NCBI RefSeq assembly: GCF_900187305.1
Contig: NZ_LT906434.1
Location: forward strand, 2,046,001-2,110,000
Length of the DNA stretch: 64,000 nucleotides
From: Neisseria zoodegmatis
GTDB taxonomy: Bacteria > Pseudomonadota > Gammaproteobacteria > Burkholderiales > Neisseriaceae
Direction of reading: 5' to 3'
Made by a program: the position numbers and the translations under genes. How positions within the stretch are numbered: the first letter of the stretch is position 1; the number at the start of each line of letters is the position of its first letter. Shown here piece after piece: positions 42,221 to 54,363 of the stretch. The notes under the pieces are model-generated. The model saw only the letters and a list, made by a program, of their open reading frames with translations, was not told the DNA's origin and searched no databases.

Positions 42221-43291
42221 TTACTTATGCTTGTAAAACAGGCTCTTGAAGTAAACATCCGCCCCTTCGCGCAGCAGTACCAGCGTAACCGCCGCCAGCG
42301 GCAGGCCGATCAACATGCCCACGAAGCCCATCAACTGACCGAACGCCATCAACGAGAAAATCACCCAGAAAGGCGAAAGGCCGATGCGGTCGCCCACGAT
42401 TTTCGGCGTGATGAAGAAGCTCTCCAAAAACTGCCCTACACCAAACACCGCCCACACCATCAGCAAACCCTGCCACGAACCGAATTGCAGCAAGGCTGCC
42501 AGCGTAGCCAACAGCAGGCCGGTAAACGCACCCAAATACGGCACAAACACCAAAATGCCGGCGATCATGCCGATGGCAAAGCCCGAATCCAAGCCGGTGA
42601 GCATCAGCCCCACGCCGTAAATCACGCCCATAATCAGCATGACCAACAGCTGACCGCGCAAAAACTCGCCCAACACCTTGTCCATATTGCCCGTGATGCG
42701 CGTGTAAGTGTCGATAAAGCGTCTCGGAATCAAAGCCTTAATCCCGCGCGACCAACGTTGCCAGTCGAGCAGGAAATAATAAAGCAGAAACGGCAGCAGC
42801 ATCAGATTGGTCAAGCCCACCGCCACATTGCTGCTCTGGCGCATCAAGGTCGGCGCAATCCGGCGCAGGGCATTGTTCAACTCGCCCGTGTGCGATTGAA
42901 TCCACACAGCAATACTCTGCACATTAATCGTTGCATGCTTGCCCGCCAACTTATCCAGCCACGGCAACAGCTTGCCCTGCACAAAATCCACAATCTGCGG
43001 CACGCGGTCGATCATATTGTTAAACTGGCTGATCAGCATCGGCACAATAATCAGCATCAAAGCCAACAATATCAGCAGCGCAAAAATCATCACCAGCATC
43101 GACGCCGGGCCGCGCTTCACACCTTTATTACGCAGCTTTTCCACCAACGGGTTCAAAATATACGCCAGCACCGCCGCCACAATAAACGGCGTCAAAATAT
43201 TGCCCAGCGCATACAGCAGCCACACCAGCAGCAACAGCACCACCGTCATCACAATCCACGGCTTCGCACCGCGCGTTTTTTTACGATACAT
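42221..43291 (-). CDS. AI-2E family transporter (PerM-like)
   Basis: This 356-residue protein has the typical AI-2E/PerM plan: two N-terminal helices (VMTVVLLLLVWLLYALGNILTPFIVAAVLAYILNPLVEKL), a large extracytoplasmic middle (about 75-200), then five or six helices with FVPYLGAFTGLLLATLAAL and PKIVGDRIGLSPFWVIFSLMAFGQLMGFVGMLIGLPLAA near the end. The name comes from TqsA, an AI-2 exporter; many members have other or unknown substrates. The ATG at 43289-43291 (MYRKKTRGAK) is preceded by GGAAAG and is preferred to the ATG at 43315. It is divergent from purM. Confidence 0.87.
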   Translation of the reverse strand: MYRKKTRGAKPWIVMTVVLLLLVWLLYALGNILTPFIVAAVLAYILNPLVEKLRNKGVKRGPASMLVMIFALLILLALMLIIVPMLISQFNNMIDRVPQIVDFVQGKLLPWLDKLAGKHATINVQSIAVWIQSHTGELNNALRRIAPTLMRQSSNVAVGLTNLMLLPFLLYYFLLDWQRWSRGIKALIPRRFIDTYTRITGNMDKVLGEFLRGQLLVMLIMGVIYGVGLMLTGLDSGFAIGMIAGILVFVPYLGAFTGLLLATLAALLQFGSWQGLLMVWAVFGVGQFLESFFITPKIVGDRIGLSPFWVIFSLMAFGQLMGFVGMLIGLPLAAVTLVLLREGADVYFKSLFYKHK

Positions 43292-43531
43292 AATCTTTCC
43301 TGTGTGCAAATCCACGCACTTTTCCCGTGCGTTTCAAAAACGGAGTGAAGCATACCAGTTTAGACCGCGCCGCGCATCAAGCAGCCGACAATCGGCACAT
43401 GAAGCGGATTCGCATCTATTAATAGCAAATAGCCCGAAGGCCGTCTGAAATTATTTGCCCGCCGCAAACCATGCTTCTGCAAATTCAGGTAAAATAGCCG
43501 CAATTTTTATCCCTTACAGAGAGCCAGAAAC

Positions 43532-44566
43532 ATGAGCGATTCATTGAGCTACCGCGACGCAGGCGTAGACATCGACGCAGGCGACCAACTCGTTGAAAAC
43601 ATCAAACCTTTTGCCAAACGCACCATGCGCCCCGAAGTATTGGGCGATTTGGGCGGCTTCGGCGCACTGGTGGAAATCGGCCAAAAATACCAAAACCCCG
43701 TGCTCGTTTCCGGCACCGACGGCGTGGGCACCAAACTGAAACTGGCTTTCGATTGGGACAAACACGACACCGTGGGCATCGACCTCGTGGCCATGAGCGT
43801 GAACGACATTCTGGTGCAAGGCGCGGAGCCGCTGTTTTTTCTCGACTACTTCGCCTGCGGCAAACTCGATGTTGCCCGCGCTACCGACGTGATTAAAGGC
43901 ATTGCCCAAGGCTGCGAAGAATCCGGCTGCGCCCTCATCGGCGGCGAAACCGCCGAAATGCCCGGCATGTATCCCGAAGGCGAATACGACTTGGCCGGCT
44001 TCGCCGTGGGCGTGGTGGAAAAAGACCAAGTGATCAACGGCCGCAGCATCGTGTCCGGCGACGTGGTGCTGGGCTTGGCTTCCAACGGCGCCCATTCCAA
44101 CGGCTATTCATTGGTACGCAAAATCATCGAGCGCGACCAGCCCGATTTGGACGCACCGTTCGACGGCGGCAAAACCCTGCGCCAAGCCATCATCGCCCCT
44201 ACCCGCCTGTATGTGAAACCGATTCTCGCCGCATTGAAACAGTTCACCATCAAAGGCATGGCGCACATCACCGGCGGCGGCATCACCGAAAACGTACCGC
44301 GCGTGCTGCCCGAAAACACCGTCGCCCAAATCGACGTCAAAGCATGGGAAATGCCCAAGCTGTTCCAATGGCTGCAGCAAGCGGGCAACGTGGCGCAACA
44401 AGAAATGTACCGCACCTTCAACTGCGGCATCGGCATGGTCGTCATCATCGCTAAAGAAGATGCCGATGCAGTGCAAACATTCTTGGCCGAACAAGGCGAA
44501 ACCGTTTACCGCTTAGGCGAAATCCGCGCGCGCAACGGCGACGAGCACCAAACCCAAGTGGCCTAA
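43532..44566 (+). CDS. purM: Phosphoribosylformylglycinamidine cyclo-ligase (AIR synthetase)
   Basis: PurM closes the imidazole ring in purine synthesis, using ATP to make AIR. The 344-residue protein starts [19 protein letters not shown], the family N-terminus. It continues through [15 protein letters not shown] (ATP-binding), [14 protein letters not shown] and [18 protein letters not shown], and [18 protein letters not shown]. All the PurM/PurL superfamily motifs are intact and length is normal. purN is not adjacent. GAGAGCC lies upstream of the ATG. Confidence 0.97.
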   Translation: MSDSLSYRDAGVDIDAGDQLVENIKPFAKRTMRPEVLGDLGGFGALVEIGQKYQNPVLVSGTDGVGTKLKLAFDWDKHDTVGIDLVAMSVNDILVQGAEPLFFLDYFACGKLDVARATDVIKGIAQGCEESGCALIGGETAEMPGMYPEGEYDLAGFAVGVVEKDQVINGRSIVSGDVVLGLASNGAHSNGYSLVRKIIERDQPDLDAPFDGGKTLRQAIIAPTRLYVKPILAALKQFTIKGMAHITGGGITENVPRVLPENTVAQIDVKAWEMPKLFQWLQQAGNVAQQEMYRTFNCGIGMVVIIAKEDADAVQTFLAEQGETVYRLGEIRARNGDEHQTQVA

Positions 44567-44619
44567 CATCAGGTTTACTTCAGTCAATCATAGTGAATCA
44601 ACTTAAAAATAGTACGTTC

Positions 44620-44695
44620 GTCATACTCGGGCTTGACCCGAGTATCTCCTAAAGTTGCTGGAACTCTAGATACTCGGGTCAAGCCCGAGTATGAC
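44620..44695. repeat. Nested 26-bp inverted repeat, possibly part of a mobile repeat
   Basis: The 26 bases at 44620-44645 are the exact reverse complement of 44670-44695. Each arm is itself a short palindrome, ATACTCGGG-CTTGA-CCCGAGTAT. The left flank (44589-44616, ATAGTGAATCAACTTAAAAA) resembles the ends of Correia-type repeats, though imperfectly. The whole could fold as one 26-bp hairpin or as two smaller ones. Confidence 0.75.
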
Positions 44696-44718
44696 GGTAT
44701 TGTTATTAAAATGATATA

Positions 44719-44752
44719 AAGGCCGTCTGAAAACACATTTTCAGACGGCCTT
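44719..44752. terminator. Inverted DUS pair before the 78-aa gene
   Basis: AAGGCCGTCTGAAAA and its complement enclose a few bases (ACACA). With the palindrome just upstream it separates purM from the next gene. Confidence 0.7.
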
Positions 44753-44779
44753 CCCTTCAAATCAAAGCCGTTCAACCCC

Positions 44780-45016
44780 ATGAACATCATCGAAAAACAA
44801 GCCTTAAAATTCATCCTCAAACACACGCAGGAAACGCATCAGCAGGAAATGTCCGACTACGTGCAAACCCATTGGGCACGCTACCGCGCAGGCGAAATCA
44901 ATCTGCAAGAAGCCAAAACACTCGCCAAACAAGCCCGCCCGATGCTGAAGCCCGAAAGCGTGGCCGAGCTGACCGAGTTCGCAAAAAAATGGGGAAAACG
45001 CTTAAATCTCAAATAG
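44780..45016 (+). CDS. Small hypothetical helical protein
   Basis: This is a 78-residue soluble protein, MNIIEKQALKFILKHTQETHQQEMSDYVQTHWARYRAGEINLQEAKTL and so on. It is nearly all charged amphipathic helix, with a basic C-terminus (AKKWGKRLNLK). There is no signal peptide or membrane segment, and no family is recognised. Codon use is like that of its neighbours, and it starts 28 bp after a DUS hairpin, which supports a real gene. It might bind nucleic acid or a protein partner; nothing in the sequence decides this. Confidence 0.6.
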   Translation: MNIIEKQALKFILKHTQETHQQEMSDYVQTHWARYRAGEINLQEAKTLAKQARPMLKPESVAELTEFAKKWGKRLNLK

Positions 45017-45027
45017 CCTCTATCTGA

Positions 45028-45117
45028 TGCCGTCTGAAAGCGGGCTTTGCGAGCTTCGCTAAAGCGAACTCTTTAAGGGTTTCGCCCAAACCCCGCATCA
45101 GCTTTTCAGACGGCCTC
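45028..45117. repeat. DUS pair enclosing a diverged TTTAGCGAA repeat
   Basis: An AT-DUS (about 45029-45040) and a right-hand AG-DUS (about 45104-45115) enclose GGGCTTTGCGAGCTTCGCTAAA, the reverse complement of the repeat at 36130 and 37459, followed by a longer insert. The right DUS overlaps the 3' end of the methyltransferase gene. Confidence 0.6.
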
Positions 45118-45945
45118 TCCCAACGCAATACGCACAATCCGTTGGTCTAAGTTCCGCTTACCCCAACGGGTACGGTAAAGCAAACGGGCGATCCACGGAT
45201 AGCGGTGGCCGCAGCAATCACTTAAATAAGCCACATGCTCGACACGCAAGCCGGGCAGCCACTTCTCCATCTCGCTTACATCAACCACTGACCATTTGAA
45301 TTCGGGGCGTTCGCCGCCTTTATTCATTTTCTTCAGTGTATCATGGTACTTCGCTTTGCCGACCGCCACCGCCGGCACGATATCGAATACCACGACCACG
45401 CCCGGCAGCTTGCGTATGAGTTTGGCAAAAAGCGCCTGCACTTCCGTCACGTCAAAATACATCAGCACCCCTTCCAGCACCAACAAAACGGGCTTGCCGT
45501 GCGCCGCTACCGTATCCATCCAGCCTTCATTAAACATCGACTCAGCCAGATAATGATTGCCGTCTTCCGGCAGCAGTTGTCGGCGCAGTTCAATCACTTC
45601 GGGTAAATCCAAATCATACCAAGCGATAACGGCGGGTTTGCCCAAACGCTCGAAACGCGCATCCAGCCCCGCGCCGAGCTGCACAACCACGGCATCGGGG
45701 TGTTTTGCCAAAAAGCCTTTGATTTCATTATCCATCAAAGCGGCACGCCCGCAGCAGCCGGGCTGCGACATTTTTGCTCTGGCAAACGTGCTGAAATCGT
45801 AGTCGATCTGTTTCATCATGCGCGCGGCCGCCTCGTCCCGCAGCAGCGCATCGGGTCGGTCGTTTTCCACCGCTTTCGCCCACAGCGTAATCAGCATGGT
45901 TTCCGATAAAGTGCCGACTTTATCGGGAGAAATTTTGCCGTCCAT
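45106..45945 (-). CDS. Class I SAM-dependent methyltransferase (LCM/PPM1 type)
   Basis: This 279-residue protein is of the leucine carboxyl methyltransferase-like group seen in bacteria. AVVVQLGAGLDARFERLG (about 88-106) is the AdoMet site, followed by WYDLDLPEVIELRRQLLPE and VLLVLEGVLMYFDVTEVQALF, all family signatures. The bacterial members methylate small acids, and the substrate here is unknown. The ATG at 45943-45945 is chosen because GGAGG lies 9 bp upstream; the ATG at 45951 is only 3 bp from it. The last codons overlap a DUS. Confidence 0.82.
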   Translation of the reverse strand: MDGKISPDKVGTLSETMLITLWAKAVENDRPDALLRDEAAARMMKQIDYDFSTFARAKMSQPGCCGRAALMDNEIKGFLAKHPDAVVVQLGAGLDARFERLGKPAVIAWYDLDLPEVIELRRQLLPEDGNHYLAESMFNEGWMDTVAAHGKPVLLVLEGVLMYFDVTEVQALFAKLIRKLPGVVVVFDIVPAVAVGKAKYHDTLKKMNKGGERPEFKWSVVDVSEMEKWLPGLRVEHVAYLSDCCGHRYPWIARLLYRTRWGKRNLDQRIVRIALGEAV

Positions 45946-46180
45946 CAGCATATACCTCCACTCTAATAGGAATTATTCTCAATCATAGCACATACCCGTT
46001 TCAGACGGCCTCACGCCTTCCAAGCCGAATCCCGCCGTTTAACTTACGTTTCGGGCATTGTTTATACCCCTGCTTCACAGAAAACCCGTGCCCGCCGCCC
46101 AAAAAAGCGTTTAAAATAGCCTGCGTCTGGGCGGCTCTGCACCGATGCTGCCGCCCCGCTTTACATACAAAGGAAAAATC

Positions 46181-49024
<2,844 letters not shown>

Positions 49025-49172
49025 ACCGATAATCGGCGGATAAGCTGATGAATCAGTGTAAAACAGCCGAAGCGTGTTTGAAGCGCGCTTCGGCTGTTGT
49101 TTTTCAATTCGTAGAGGCGGTTTGGCTTGTGATACAAATATTTTAGAACCATTGCCGGTTGCACAAAGCCTC

Positions 49173-49214
49173 GATGCCGTCTGAAAGCTCACAAGTTTGC
49201 TTTCAGACGGCATC
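49173..49214. terminator. Inverted AT-DUS terminator after gcvP
   Basis: GATGCCGTCTGAAAGC (49173-49188) is the exact complement of 49199-49214, a 16-bp stem with a 10-nt loop. Both halves use the AT-DUS form, unlike most hairpins here. Confidence 0.75.
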
Positions 49215-49317
49215 AAACACCAATCCCAAGCAGATTATTTCCGATACAGGTTTGCAGCATCACAAGGCTTTCGTTAATATCCACCCGATACACCATTTCT
49301 TTCCCGCTTTTTATATT

Positions 49318-50439
49318 ATGTCCGCATTTGATCTTACCGACTGGCTGCTGTTTGCCTTGCTGCTGTTGCCGATTTTGGCCACCCTGCTCCCTTTAATCAA
49401 CCACAGCCATTGGACGTTCCGCATCTTCGACTTTCCCCGTCCGCAGATAGCCGCCGTAAGCCTGTTGTGCGTGGTGCTGAACATTCTTTGGCAGCAGCAC
49501 GAACATCCGCTCTTCATCGCCTTTGAAATCCTCAACCTCGCCTGCTTCGCCTACCAGCTCAAAGAAATCGCCGCCTACACCCGCCTGAGCAAACCCGAAG
49601 TGCTCCAGTATAAAGGCGACGACAACGACCGCACCATCTCACTGATTACCGGCAACGTGCTCACCCACAACCGCCGAGCCGACCTGCTGCTCAACCAAGT
49701 ACGCCAATATCAGCCCGACGTCGTGCTCACTTTGGAAAGCGACGGCTGGTGGGAACAACAACTCGCCCCGCTCGAACACGAACTCGACTACACCTATACC
49801 GTTAAAATCCCGCTCGACAACCTTTACGGCATGCACCTATACAGCCGCCTGCCCCTGCAAAACGTCGAAATCCGCCATTGGGTTGCCGAAGACATCCCCT
49901 CGATTGCCGCCGAGCTGCAACTGCGCTCCGGCGAATGGATACGCATTTACTGCCTGCATCCCATGCCGCCCAGCCCCACCGAAGCCGACACCTCCACCGA
50001 CCGCGATGCCGAACTGCTGCTCGTCGGCAAAGAAATCGAAAAAAACAACCATTCCGTGCTCGTGTTCGGCGACCTAAACGACGTAGCATGGTCGCGCACC
50101 TCGCGGCTGTTCCAACAAATCAGCGGCCTGCTCGACCCCCGCAAAGGCCGAGGCATGTACAGCACCTTCCACGCCGGCTACCCGCTCCTGCGCTGGCCGC
50201 TCGACCACATTTTCCACAGCAGCGACTTCATGATGAGCCGCATCGAAGTGCTGCCCACCATCGGCTCCGACCACTTCCCCGTGTACGGTAAATTCCAATT
50301 CGCCCCCGCCGCCGAAGCCGTGCAGGAAAAAGAAGCTGCCGACAGCGAAGAAAAACAGGAAGCGCGCGAAAAAATCGCCGAAGCGGAGCCGATTAAAGAA
50401 GTGGTTGCCGAGAAATATACGGAGAACGGTAAGCAGTAA
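49318..50439 (+). CDS. Membrane-anchored endonuclease/exonuclease/phosphatase family protein
   Basis: The ATG at 49318 starts a 373-residue protein with two or three N-terminal membrane helices (WLLFALLLLPILATLLPL, AAVSLLCVVLNILW and a following segment). An EEP-fold domain follows, probably outside the cytoplasmic membrane. Its catalytic motifs are visible: ITGNVLTHN, VVLTLESDGWW (Glu), YCLHPMPP (His), VFGDLNDVAW, PLDHIFHSSDF and GSDHFPVYGKF. The C-terminal 50 residues are a charged Glu/Lys/Ala tail. The family covers nucleases and lipid or phosphate esterases; the substrate is unknown. The open frame starts earlier (49159) but is unsupported. Confidence 0.85.
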   Translation: MSAFDLTDWLLFALLLLPILATLLPLINHSHWTFRIFDFPRPQIAAVSLLCVVLNILWQQHEHPLFIAFEILNLACFAYQLKEIAAYTRLSKPEVLQYKGDDNDRTISLITGNVLTHNRRADLLLNQVRQYQPDVVLTLESDGWWEQQLAPLEHELDYTYTVKIPLDNLYGMHLYSRLPLQNVEIRHWVAEDIPSIAAELQLRSGEWIRIYCLHPMPPSPTEADTSTDRDAELLLVGKEIEKNNHSVLVFGDLNDVAWSRTSRLFQQISGLLDPRKGRGMYSTFHAGYPLLRWPLDHIFHSSDFMMSRIEVLPTIGSDHFPVYGKFQFAPAAEAVQEKEAADSEEKQEAREKIAEAEPIKEVVAEKYTENGKQ

Positions 50440-50510
50440 AACATGAATCAAATATAGTGAAGCATACACATCAATAGGTTTTGAATAATCAAGGTTGCTT
50501 ACATCATTTA

Positions 50511-50564
50511 AGGCCGTCTGAAAAAGTTTAGCGAAGTTCGCAAACTCATTTTCAGACGGCCTCT
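50511..50564. repeat. Inverted DUS pair enclosing TTTAGCGAAGTTCGCAAACT
   Basis: AAGGCCGTCTGAAAAA and TTTTCAGACGGCCT enclose TTTAGCGAAGTTCGCAAACT. It is the shortest and cleanest copy of the enclosed repeat, and can also terminate dadA transcription. Confidence 0.75.
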
Positions 50565-50584
50565 GCTTTAGATTGGTGGTTTTA

Positions 50585-51841
50585 CTATTTGCGGTAACGG
50601 CTCAAACCCAAATCATCGCTGCGCACTTCGGTAGCTTTGCCGCACACCAAATCGGCGGTGATTTTTGCCGAGCCGAGCGACATCGTCCAGCCCAGCGTGC
50701 CGTGACCGGTGTTGGTAAAGAGGTTGCCGAAGCGGGTGCCGCCGACAATCGGCGTGCTGTCGGGTGTCATCGGGCGCAGGCCGCTCCAGAATGTTGCTTT
50801 GCCCAAATCGCCGCCGTGCGGGTACAAATCTTTAACCACGAGCTCCAAGGTTTCGCGGCGTTCGGGATTTAAATGAATGGCGTATCCCGACAACTCTGCC
50901 ATGCCGCCGACGCGGATGCGTTGGTCGAAACGGGTAATCGCCACTTTGTAGGTTTCGTCGATAATGGTGGAAACGGGCGCGGCGTCGCTGTCGATGATGG
51001 GAACGGTGAGCGAGTAACCTTTGACGGGATAAACTGGCAAATCCAGCCCCAATTCGGTTAATGCGGGGCGGCTGAAGCTGCCGAGGGCGCACACATAGCG
51101 GTCGGCTTCGAAGCGCTGCCCGCCTGCGTAAACGGCTTTAATGAGGCCGTCTGAATGTTCGATGCGCTCGATGGTGTGGTTAAACTTAAACTCCACGCCT
51201 TTTTCGGCGCACATGGCGGCGAGCGTGCGGGTAAAGAGGTGGCAGTCGCCGGTGGCGTCGTTCGGCAGATGCAGGGCGCCGGCAATTTTGTGCAGCGCGC
51301 TTTTCAAAGCAGGCTCGTATTGCAGGCACTCTTCGGCTTTTAGCCTTTGGTAAGGCACGCCGTATGCTTCGAGCACTTCAATGTCTTTGGCGGCGGCTTC
51401 TACTTCGTGCAGGCTGCGGAAAATCTGCAATGTGCCTTTGCTCCGCCCTTCAAAACCGATGCCGGTTTGGGCTTCCAAGCGGCGGAACATTTCGCGGCTG
51501 TATTCTGAAATCCGCACCATGCGCTCTTTATTGGTGTGGTAGCGGGCTGCGTTACAGTTTGCCAGCATCTGCCACAGCCATTGCAGTTGAAACAGGCTGC
51601 CGTCGGGTTTGAAAATCAGCGGCGAATGCTTTTTAAACAGCCATTTCGCTGCTTTTGCGGGAATGCCCGGTGCCGCCCACGGCGTGGTGTAGCCGTAGGA
51701 AAGCTGGCCTGCGTTGGCAAAGCTGGTTTCCATGGCCGCGCCGTCGGCACGGTCGATTACCGTTACTTTGCAGCCCGCTTCCAACAAATACCAAGCCGTG
51801 CACACGCCTGCCACGCCTGCGCCCAATACGATAACGTGCAT
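50585..51841 (-). CDS. dadA: D-amino acid dehydrogenase small subunit
   Basis: DadA oxidises D-alanine and other D-amino acids and passes electrons to the respiratory chain. The 418-residue flavoprotein begins [23 protein letters not shown], the FAD-binding fold. It has the family block [24 protein letters not shown] at about 47-70, and [12 protein letters not shown] later. The C-terminal [35 protein letters not shown] is highly characteristic. The ATG at 51839-51841 is used in place of 51877, which lacks support. It is divergent from an Lrp-type gene, the usual arrangement for its regulator. Confidence 0.96.
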   Translation of the reverse strand: MHVIVLGAGVAGVCTAWYLLEAGCKVTVIDRADGAAMETSFANAGQLSYGYTTPWAAPGIPAKAAKWLFKKHSPLIFKPDGSLFQLQWLWQMLANCNAARYHTNKERMVRISEYSREMFRRLEAQTGIGFEGRSKGTLQIFRSLHEVEAAAKDIEVLEAYGVPYQRLKAEECLQYEPALKSALHKIAGALHLPNDATGDCHLFTRTLAAMCAEKGVEFKFNHTIERIEHSDGLIKAVYAGGQRFEADRYVCALGSFSRPALTELGLDLPVYPVKGYSLTVPIIDSDAAPVSTIIDETYKVAITRFDQRIRVGGMAELSGYAIHLNPERRETLELVVKDLYPHGGDLGKATFWSGLRPMTPDSTPIVGGTRFGNLFTNTGHGTLGWTMSLGSAKITADLVCGKATEVRSDDLGLSRYRK

Positions 51842-51992
51842 AGTTTTTCTCTTTTCATCCTTTCGGTGCTGACGCAAAACGGCTATAAAGCCGCCGATTT
51901 TATCCGTAGTGTATTTTCAAGTCTAAATAATTATTAATAGTTTTATTCACTTTATTTAAGCCGTAAAAAAGATTATTATTATGACAATTTGA

Positions 51993-52478
51993 ATGGATAT
52001 AGTGAATAATTTGATGAAAGAACTGGATAAAACCGACCGCAAAATTTTAAAAATCCTGCAACAAAACGCCCGCATTCCGATGACGGAATTGGCTGAAAAA
52101 GTCGGCCTGTCCACCACGCCCGTAACCGAGCGCGTGCGCCGTTTGGAACGTGAAAACATCATCACCGGCTACCACGCCCACCTCAACCCGCACGCTTTGG
52201 GGCAAAGCCTGTTGGTGTTTGTGGAACTCAAACTGCGCTCGAAGTCGGGCAATATTTTTGAAGACTTCCGCCGCGAAGTATCGATGATTCCGCAAATTTT
52301 GGAATGCCATTTGGTGTCGGGCGAATACGACTATTTAATCAAAGTGCGCCTGCCCGATATGTCGGCCTACCGCGATATGCTCGGCAATATCCTGCTGCAA
52401 CTGCCTGCCGCCGCCGAAAGCCGCAGCTATGTGGTGATGGAAGAAGTGAAAGAAGATGTGTTGCTGGCCTTAGATTGA
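51993..52478 (+). CDS. Lrp/AsnC-family transcriptional regulator
   Basis: This 161-residue regulator has an N-terminal winged helix-turn-helix (DKTDRKILKILQQNARIPMTELAEKVGLSTTPVTERVRRLEREN, about residues 11-54) and a C-terminal RAM ligand-binding domain (VFVELKLRS to VLLALD). It is next to and divergent from dadA, which Lrp or DadR proteins control in other bacteria, so regulation of dadA is likely. Two starts are possible: 51993, and 52014 (MKELDKTD). Neither has a good ribosome-binding site. The 150-bp gap is very AT-rich and is a likely operator region. Confidence 0.9.
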   Translation: MDIVNNLMKELDKTDRKILKILQQNARIPMTELAEKVGLSTTPVTERVRRLERENIITGYHAHLNPHALGQSLLVFVELKLRSKSGNIFEDFRREVSMIPQILECHLVSGEYDYLIKVRLPDMSAYRDMLGNILLQLPAAAESRSYVVMEEVKEDVLLALD

Positions 52479-52584
52479 GTTTTCAGACGGCCTCAACCGC
52501 ATATCCGGCCGCAAACCTGTTCACACATGCTTACGCCGGATTTTCCAGCACACTTTTCATACACCCAACGCCCTACACAAACCG

Positions 52585-52617
52585 GAGGCCGTCTGAAAAA
52601 GCACTTTCAGACGGCCT
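52585..52617. terminator. Inverted DUS terminator between Lrp gene and rsmE
   Basis: GAGGCCGTCTGAAAA and its complement CTTTCAGACGGCCT flank a short loop. It lies between convergent genes. Confidence 0.75.
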
Positions 52618-52656
52618 GATTCATTTCGACAGCCCTATCCGTTCGCAGGCACAACA

Positions 52657-53382
52657 TCAGGCAAAATCACCCCACAATGCCTGCATGGCCGCAATCGCTG
52701 CCAACGAAGCCGTTTCCGTGCGCAATACCCGCGGCCCTAAGGTTATCGAACGGAACCCCGCATCAAAAGCCTGTTGCTCTTCCGCCGCCGTCCAACCGCC
52801 TTCGGGGCCGATCATCAGCACCACATGGCGCGGAGGCGGCTCAATATCTTTCAAAGCCGAAGCGCGGTTCAGGCTCATCAACAAACGTGTGCCGTCGTCG
52901 GGCAGCGCGGCCAGCGCATCGCGGTAGTTTTGCAGCGGCAGCACTTGCGGCACGCTGTTTCTGCCGCTTTGTTCGCAAGCCGAAACCACAATATCCTGCC
53001 AACGCGCGGCACGCTTGTCGGCACGTTCTCCGCTCAAGCGCACCACACAACGTTCGCTCAACACAGGCCGTATTTCGGTTACGCCCAATTCCACGCTTTT
53101 CTGCAAAGTAAAATCCATGCGCTCGCCGCTTGAAACCGCCTGCACCAGCGTAATCCGCAGCGGAGATTCGTTGTCGGCAGCCTCTTCGCACAAAATTTCC
53201 GCCTCGGCACGGCGCTTTTCCAAAATACTCAGTCGGGAGGGATACGCTTTGCCGTTTCCGTTAAATAAAACAATTTCTTCATGAATGCGGGTGCGCAGCA
53301 CATTTAAATGGCGCACCACATTGTCGGGCAAATCAACGGTTTGGCCGGTGTGCAAAGCAAAAGGGACGTAAAAGCGCGGCAT
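52657..53382 (-). CDS. rsmE: 16S rRNA (uracil-1498-N3)-methyltransferase
   Basis: RsmE methylates U1498 in 16S rRNA. The 241-residue protein has an N-terminal PUA-like domain (MPRFYVPFALHTGQTVDLPDNVVRHLNVLR) and a C-terminal SPOUT domain. QKSVELGVTEIRPVLSER and VVSACEQSGRNSVPQVLP precede the knot. VLMIGPEGGWTAAEEQQAFDAGFRSITLGPRVLRTETAS supplies the knot and AdoMet site. All motifs are intact. It is divergent from the inositol-monophosphatase family gene, with 80 bp between them. Confidence 0.96.
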   Translation of the reverse strand: MPRFYVPFALHTGQTVDLPDNVVRHLNVLRTRIHEEIVLFNGNGKAYPSRLSILEKRRAEAEILCEEAADNESPLRITLVQAVSSGERMDFTLQKSVELGVTEIRPVLSERCVVRLSGERADKRAARWQDIVVSACEQSGRNSVPQVLPLQNYRDALAALPDDGTRLLMSLNRASALKDIEPPPRHVVLMIGPEGGWTAAEEQQAFDAGFRSITLGPRVLRTETASLAAIAAMQALWGDFA

Positions 53383-53463
53383 ACGGGGTTGGTGTCGTTG
53401 GCAGAAAAAAGTTAATATTGTCGTTTTCAGGCCGAAATAGCAAGTATTTAAGGACGATTCATC

Positions 53464-54252
53464 GTGTTAGACAAACTGCATGTGCTGGTGCGCGAAGTGG
53501 CGCGTGCCGAAGTAATGCCCCGCTTTTTAGATGTCAGCATCAGCCGCAAAGCCGACGGCTCGCTGCTCACAGAAGCGGATTTGGCGGCACAGGCGGCATT
53601 TGCGGCTAAACTGCCCGAAATCATCGACTGCCCCATGCTCGGCGAAGAAATGACGCCCCGCCGCCAGCAAGAACTATGGCAGCACAACCGCGACGGGCTG
53701 TGGGTGGTCGATCCTATCGACGGCACCAACAATTTCATCAACGGCCTGCCCCATTTCGCGCTTTCGTGCGCCTATATCCGCAACGGCCGCGCCCAACTCG
53801 GCGTGGTGTACAACCCCGTCAGCGACGAATGTTTTTACTCCGAACACCAAAAAGGCGCTTATCTCAACGGCCGCCCCCTGCCCTTGCGCCATGTCGACAA
53901 GCAGCTGCACGAAGCCATTGCGGGCGTAGAAATCAAATACCTGCGTTCCGGCAAGCTCTCCAGCCGCATGAACACGCTCGCGCCGTTCGGCAGCCTGCGC
54001 AGCATGGGCAGCAGCACGCTTGATTGGTGTTATCTTGCCGCCGGCCGCTACGATATTTATGTTCACGGCGGTCAAAAATTGTGGGATTACGCCGCGGGTG
54101 CGTTAATTTTTGAAGAAGCGGGCGGCAGCTTGGCCACGCTGGAAGGCGACGCTTTCTGGAGCGGCGAGCATGTGTTCAAACGCTCGGTTATCGCCGGCCT
54201 GCAAACGGATTTGTTTGAAAAATGGCTGAAATGGATACGCGAAAACCAATAA
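53464..54252 (+). CDS. Inositol monophosphatase family protein (SuhB/HisN-like)
   Basis: This 262-residue enzyme is a metal-dependent phosphatase. Residues 60-62 (GEE) supply Glu61, and WVVDPIDGTNNFINGLPHF at 80-98 contains the metal-binding Asp83 and Asp86. LWDYAAGALIFEEAGG near 205-220 is the second signature. The start codon is GTG (53464), after AAGGACGATTCATC. SuhB acts on inositol phosphate and is also an rRNA antitermination factor, while HisN-type members act on histidinol phosphate; the sequence does not clearly separate them. It is the only gene of its unit. Confidence 0.88.
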   Translation: MLDKLHVLVREVARAEVMPRFLDVSISRKADGSLLTEADLAAQAAFAAKLPEIIDCPMLGEEMTPRRQQELWQHNRDGLWVVDPIDGTNNFINGLPHFALSCAYIRNGRAQLGVVYNPVSDECFYSEHQKGAYLNGRPLPLRHVDKQLHEAIAGVEIKYLRSGKLSSRMNTLAPFGSLRSMGSSTLDWCYLAAGRYDIYVHGGQKLWDYAAGALIFEEAGGSLATLEGDAFWSGEHVFKRSVIAGLQTDLFEKWLKWIRENQ

Positions 54253-54363
54253 TCGCTTGGAATTTATTTATGCCATTTGCAAACAAACAACACTGAACGT
54301 AAAAAATGAAAATAATTGCACAGATTAACCCCATTTAAAGCTAACTGGGTTTAGAATGCAAAG

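Noticed and set aside
42227..43348. 373-codon open frame on the plus strand across the AI-2E family gene
   Set aside because: Its translation is mostly Gln, His, Arg and Asn, as expected from the complement of a hydrophobic membrane-protein gene.
46000..46180. Glycine riboswitch upstream of gcvP
   Set aside because: The leader has no tandem aptamer pattern; there is no recognisable P1-P3 core, and it is too short for one.
50450..52010. Short TATAGTGAA matches near 50455 and 52000 as Correia repeat ends
   Set aside because: Only 8-9 bases match and there is no opposite end or internal similarity; the second lies within or next to the Lrp start.
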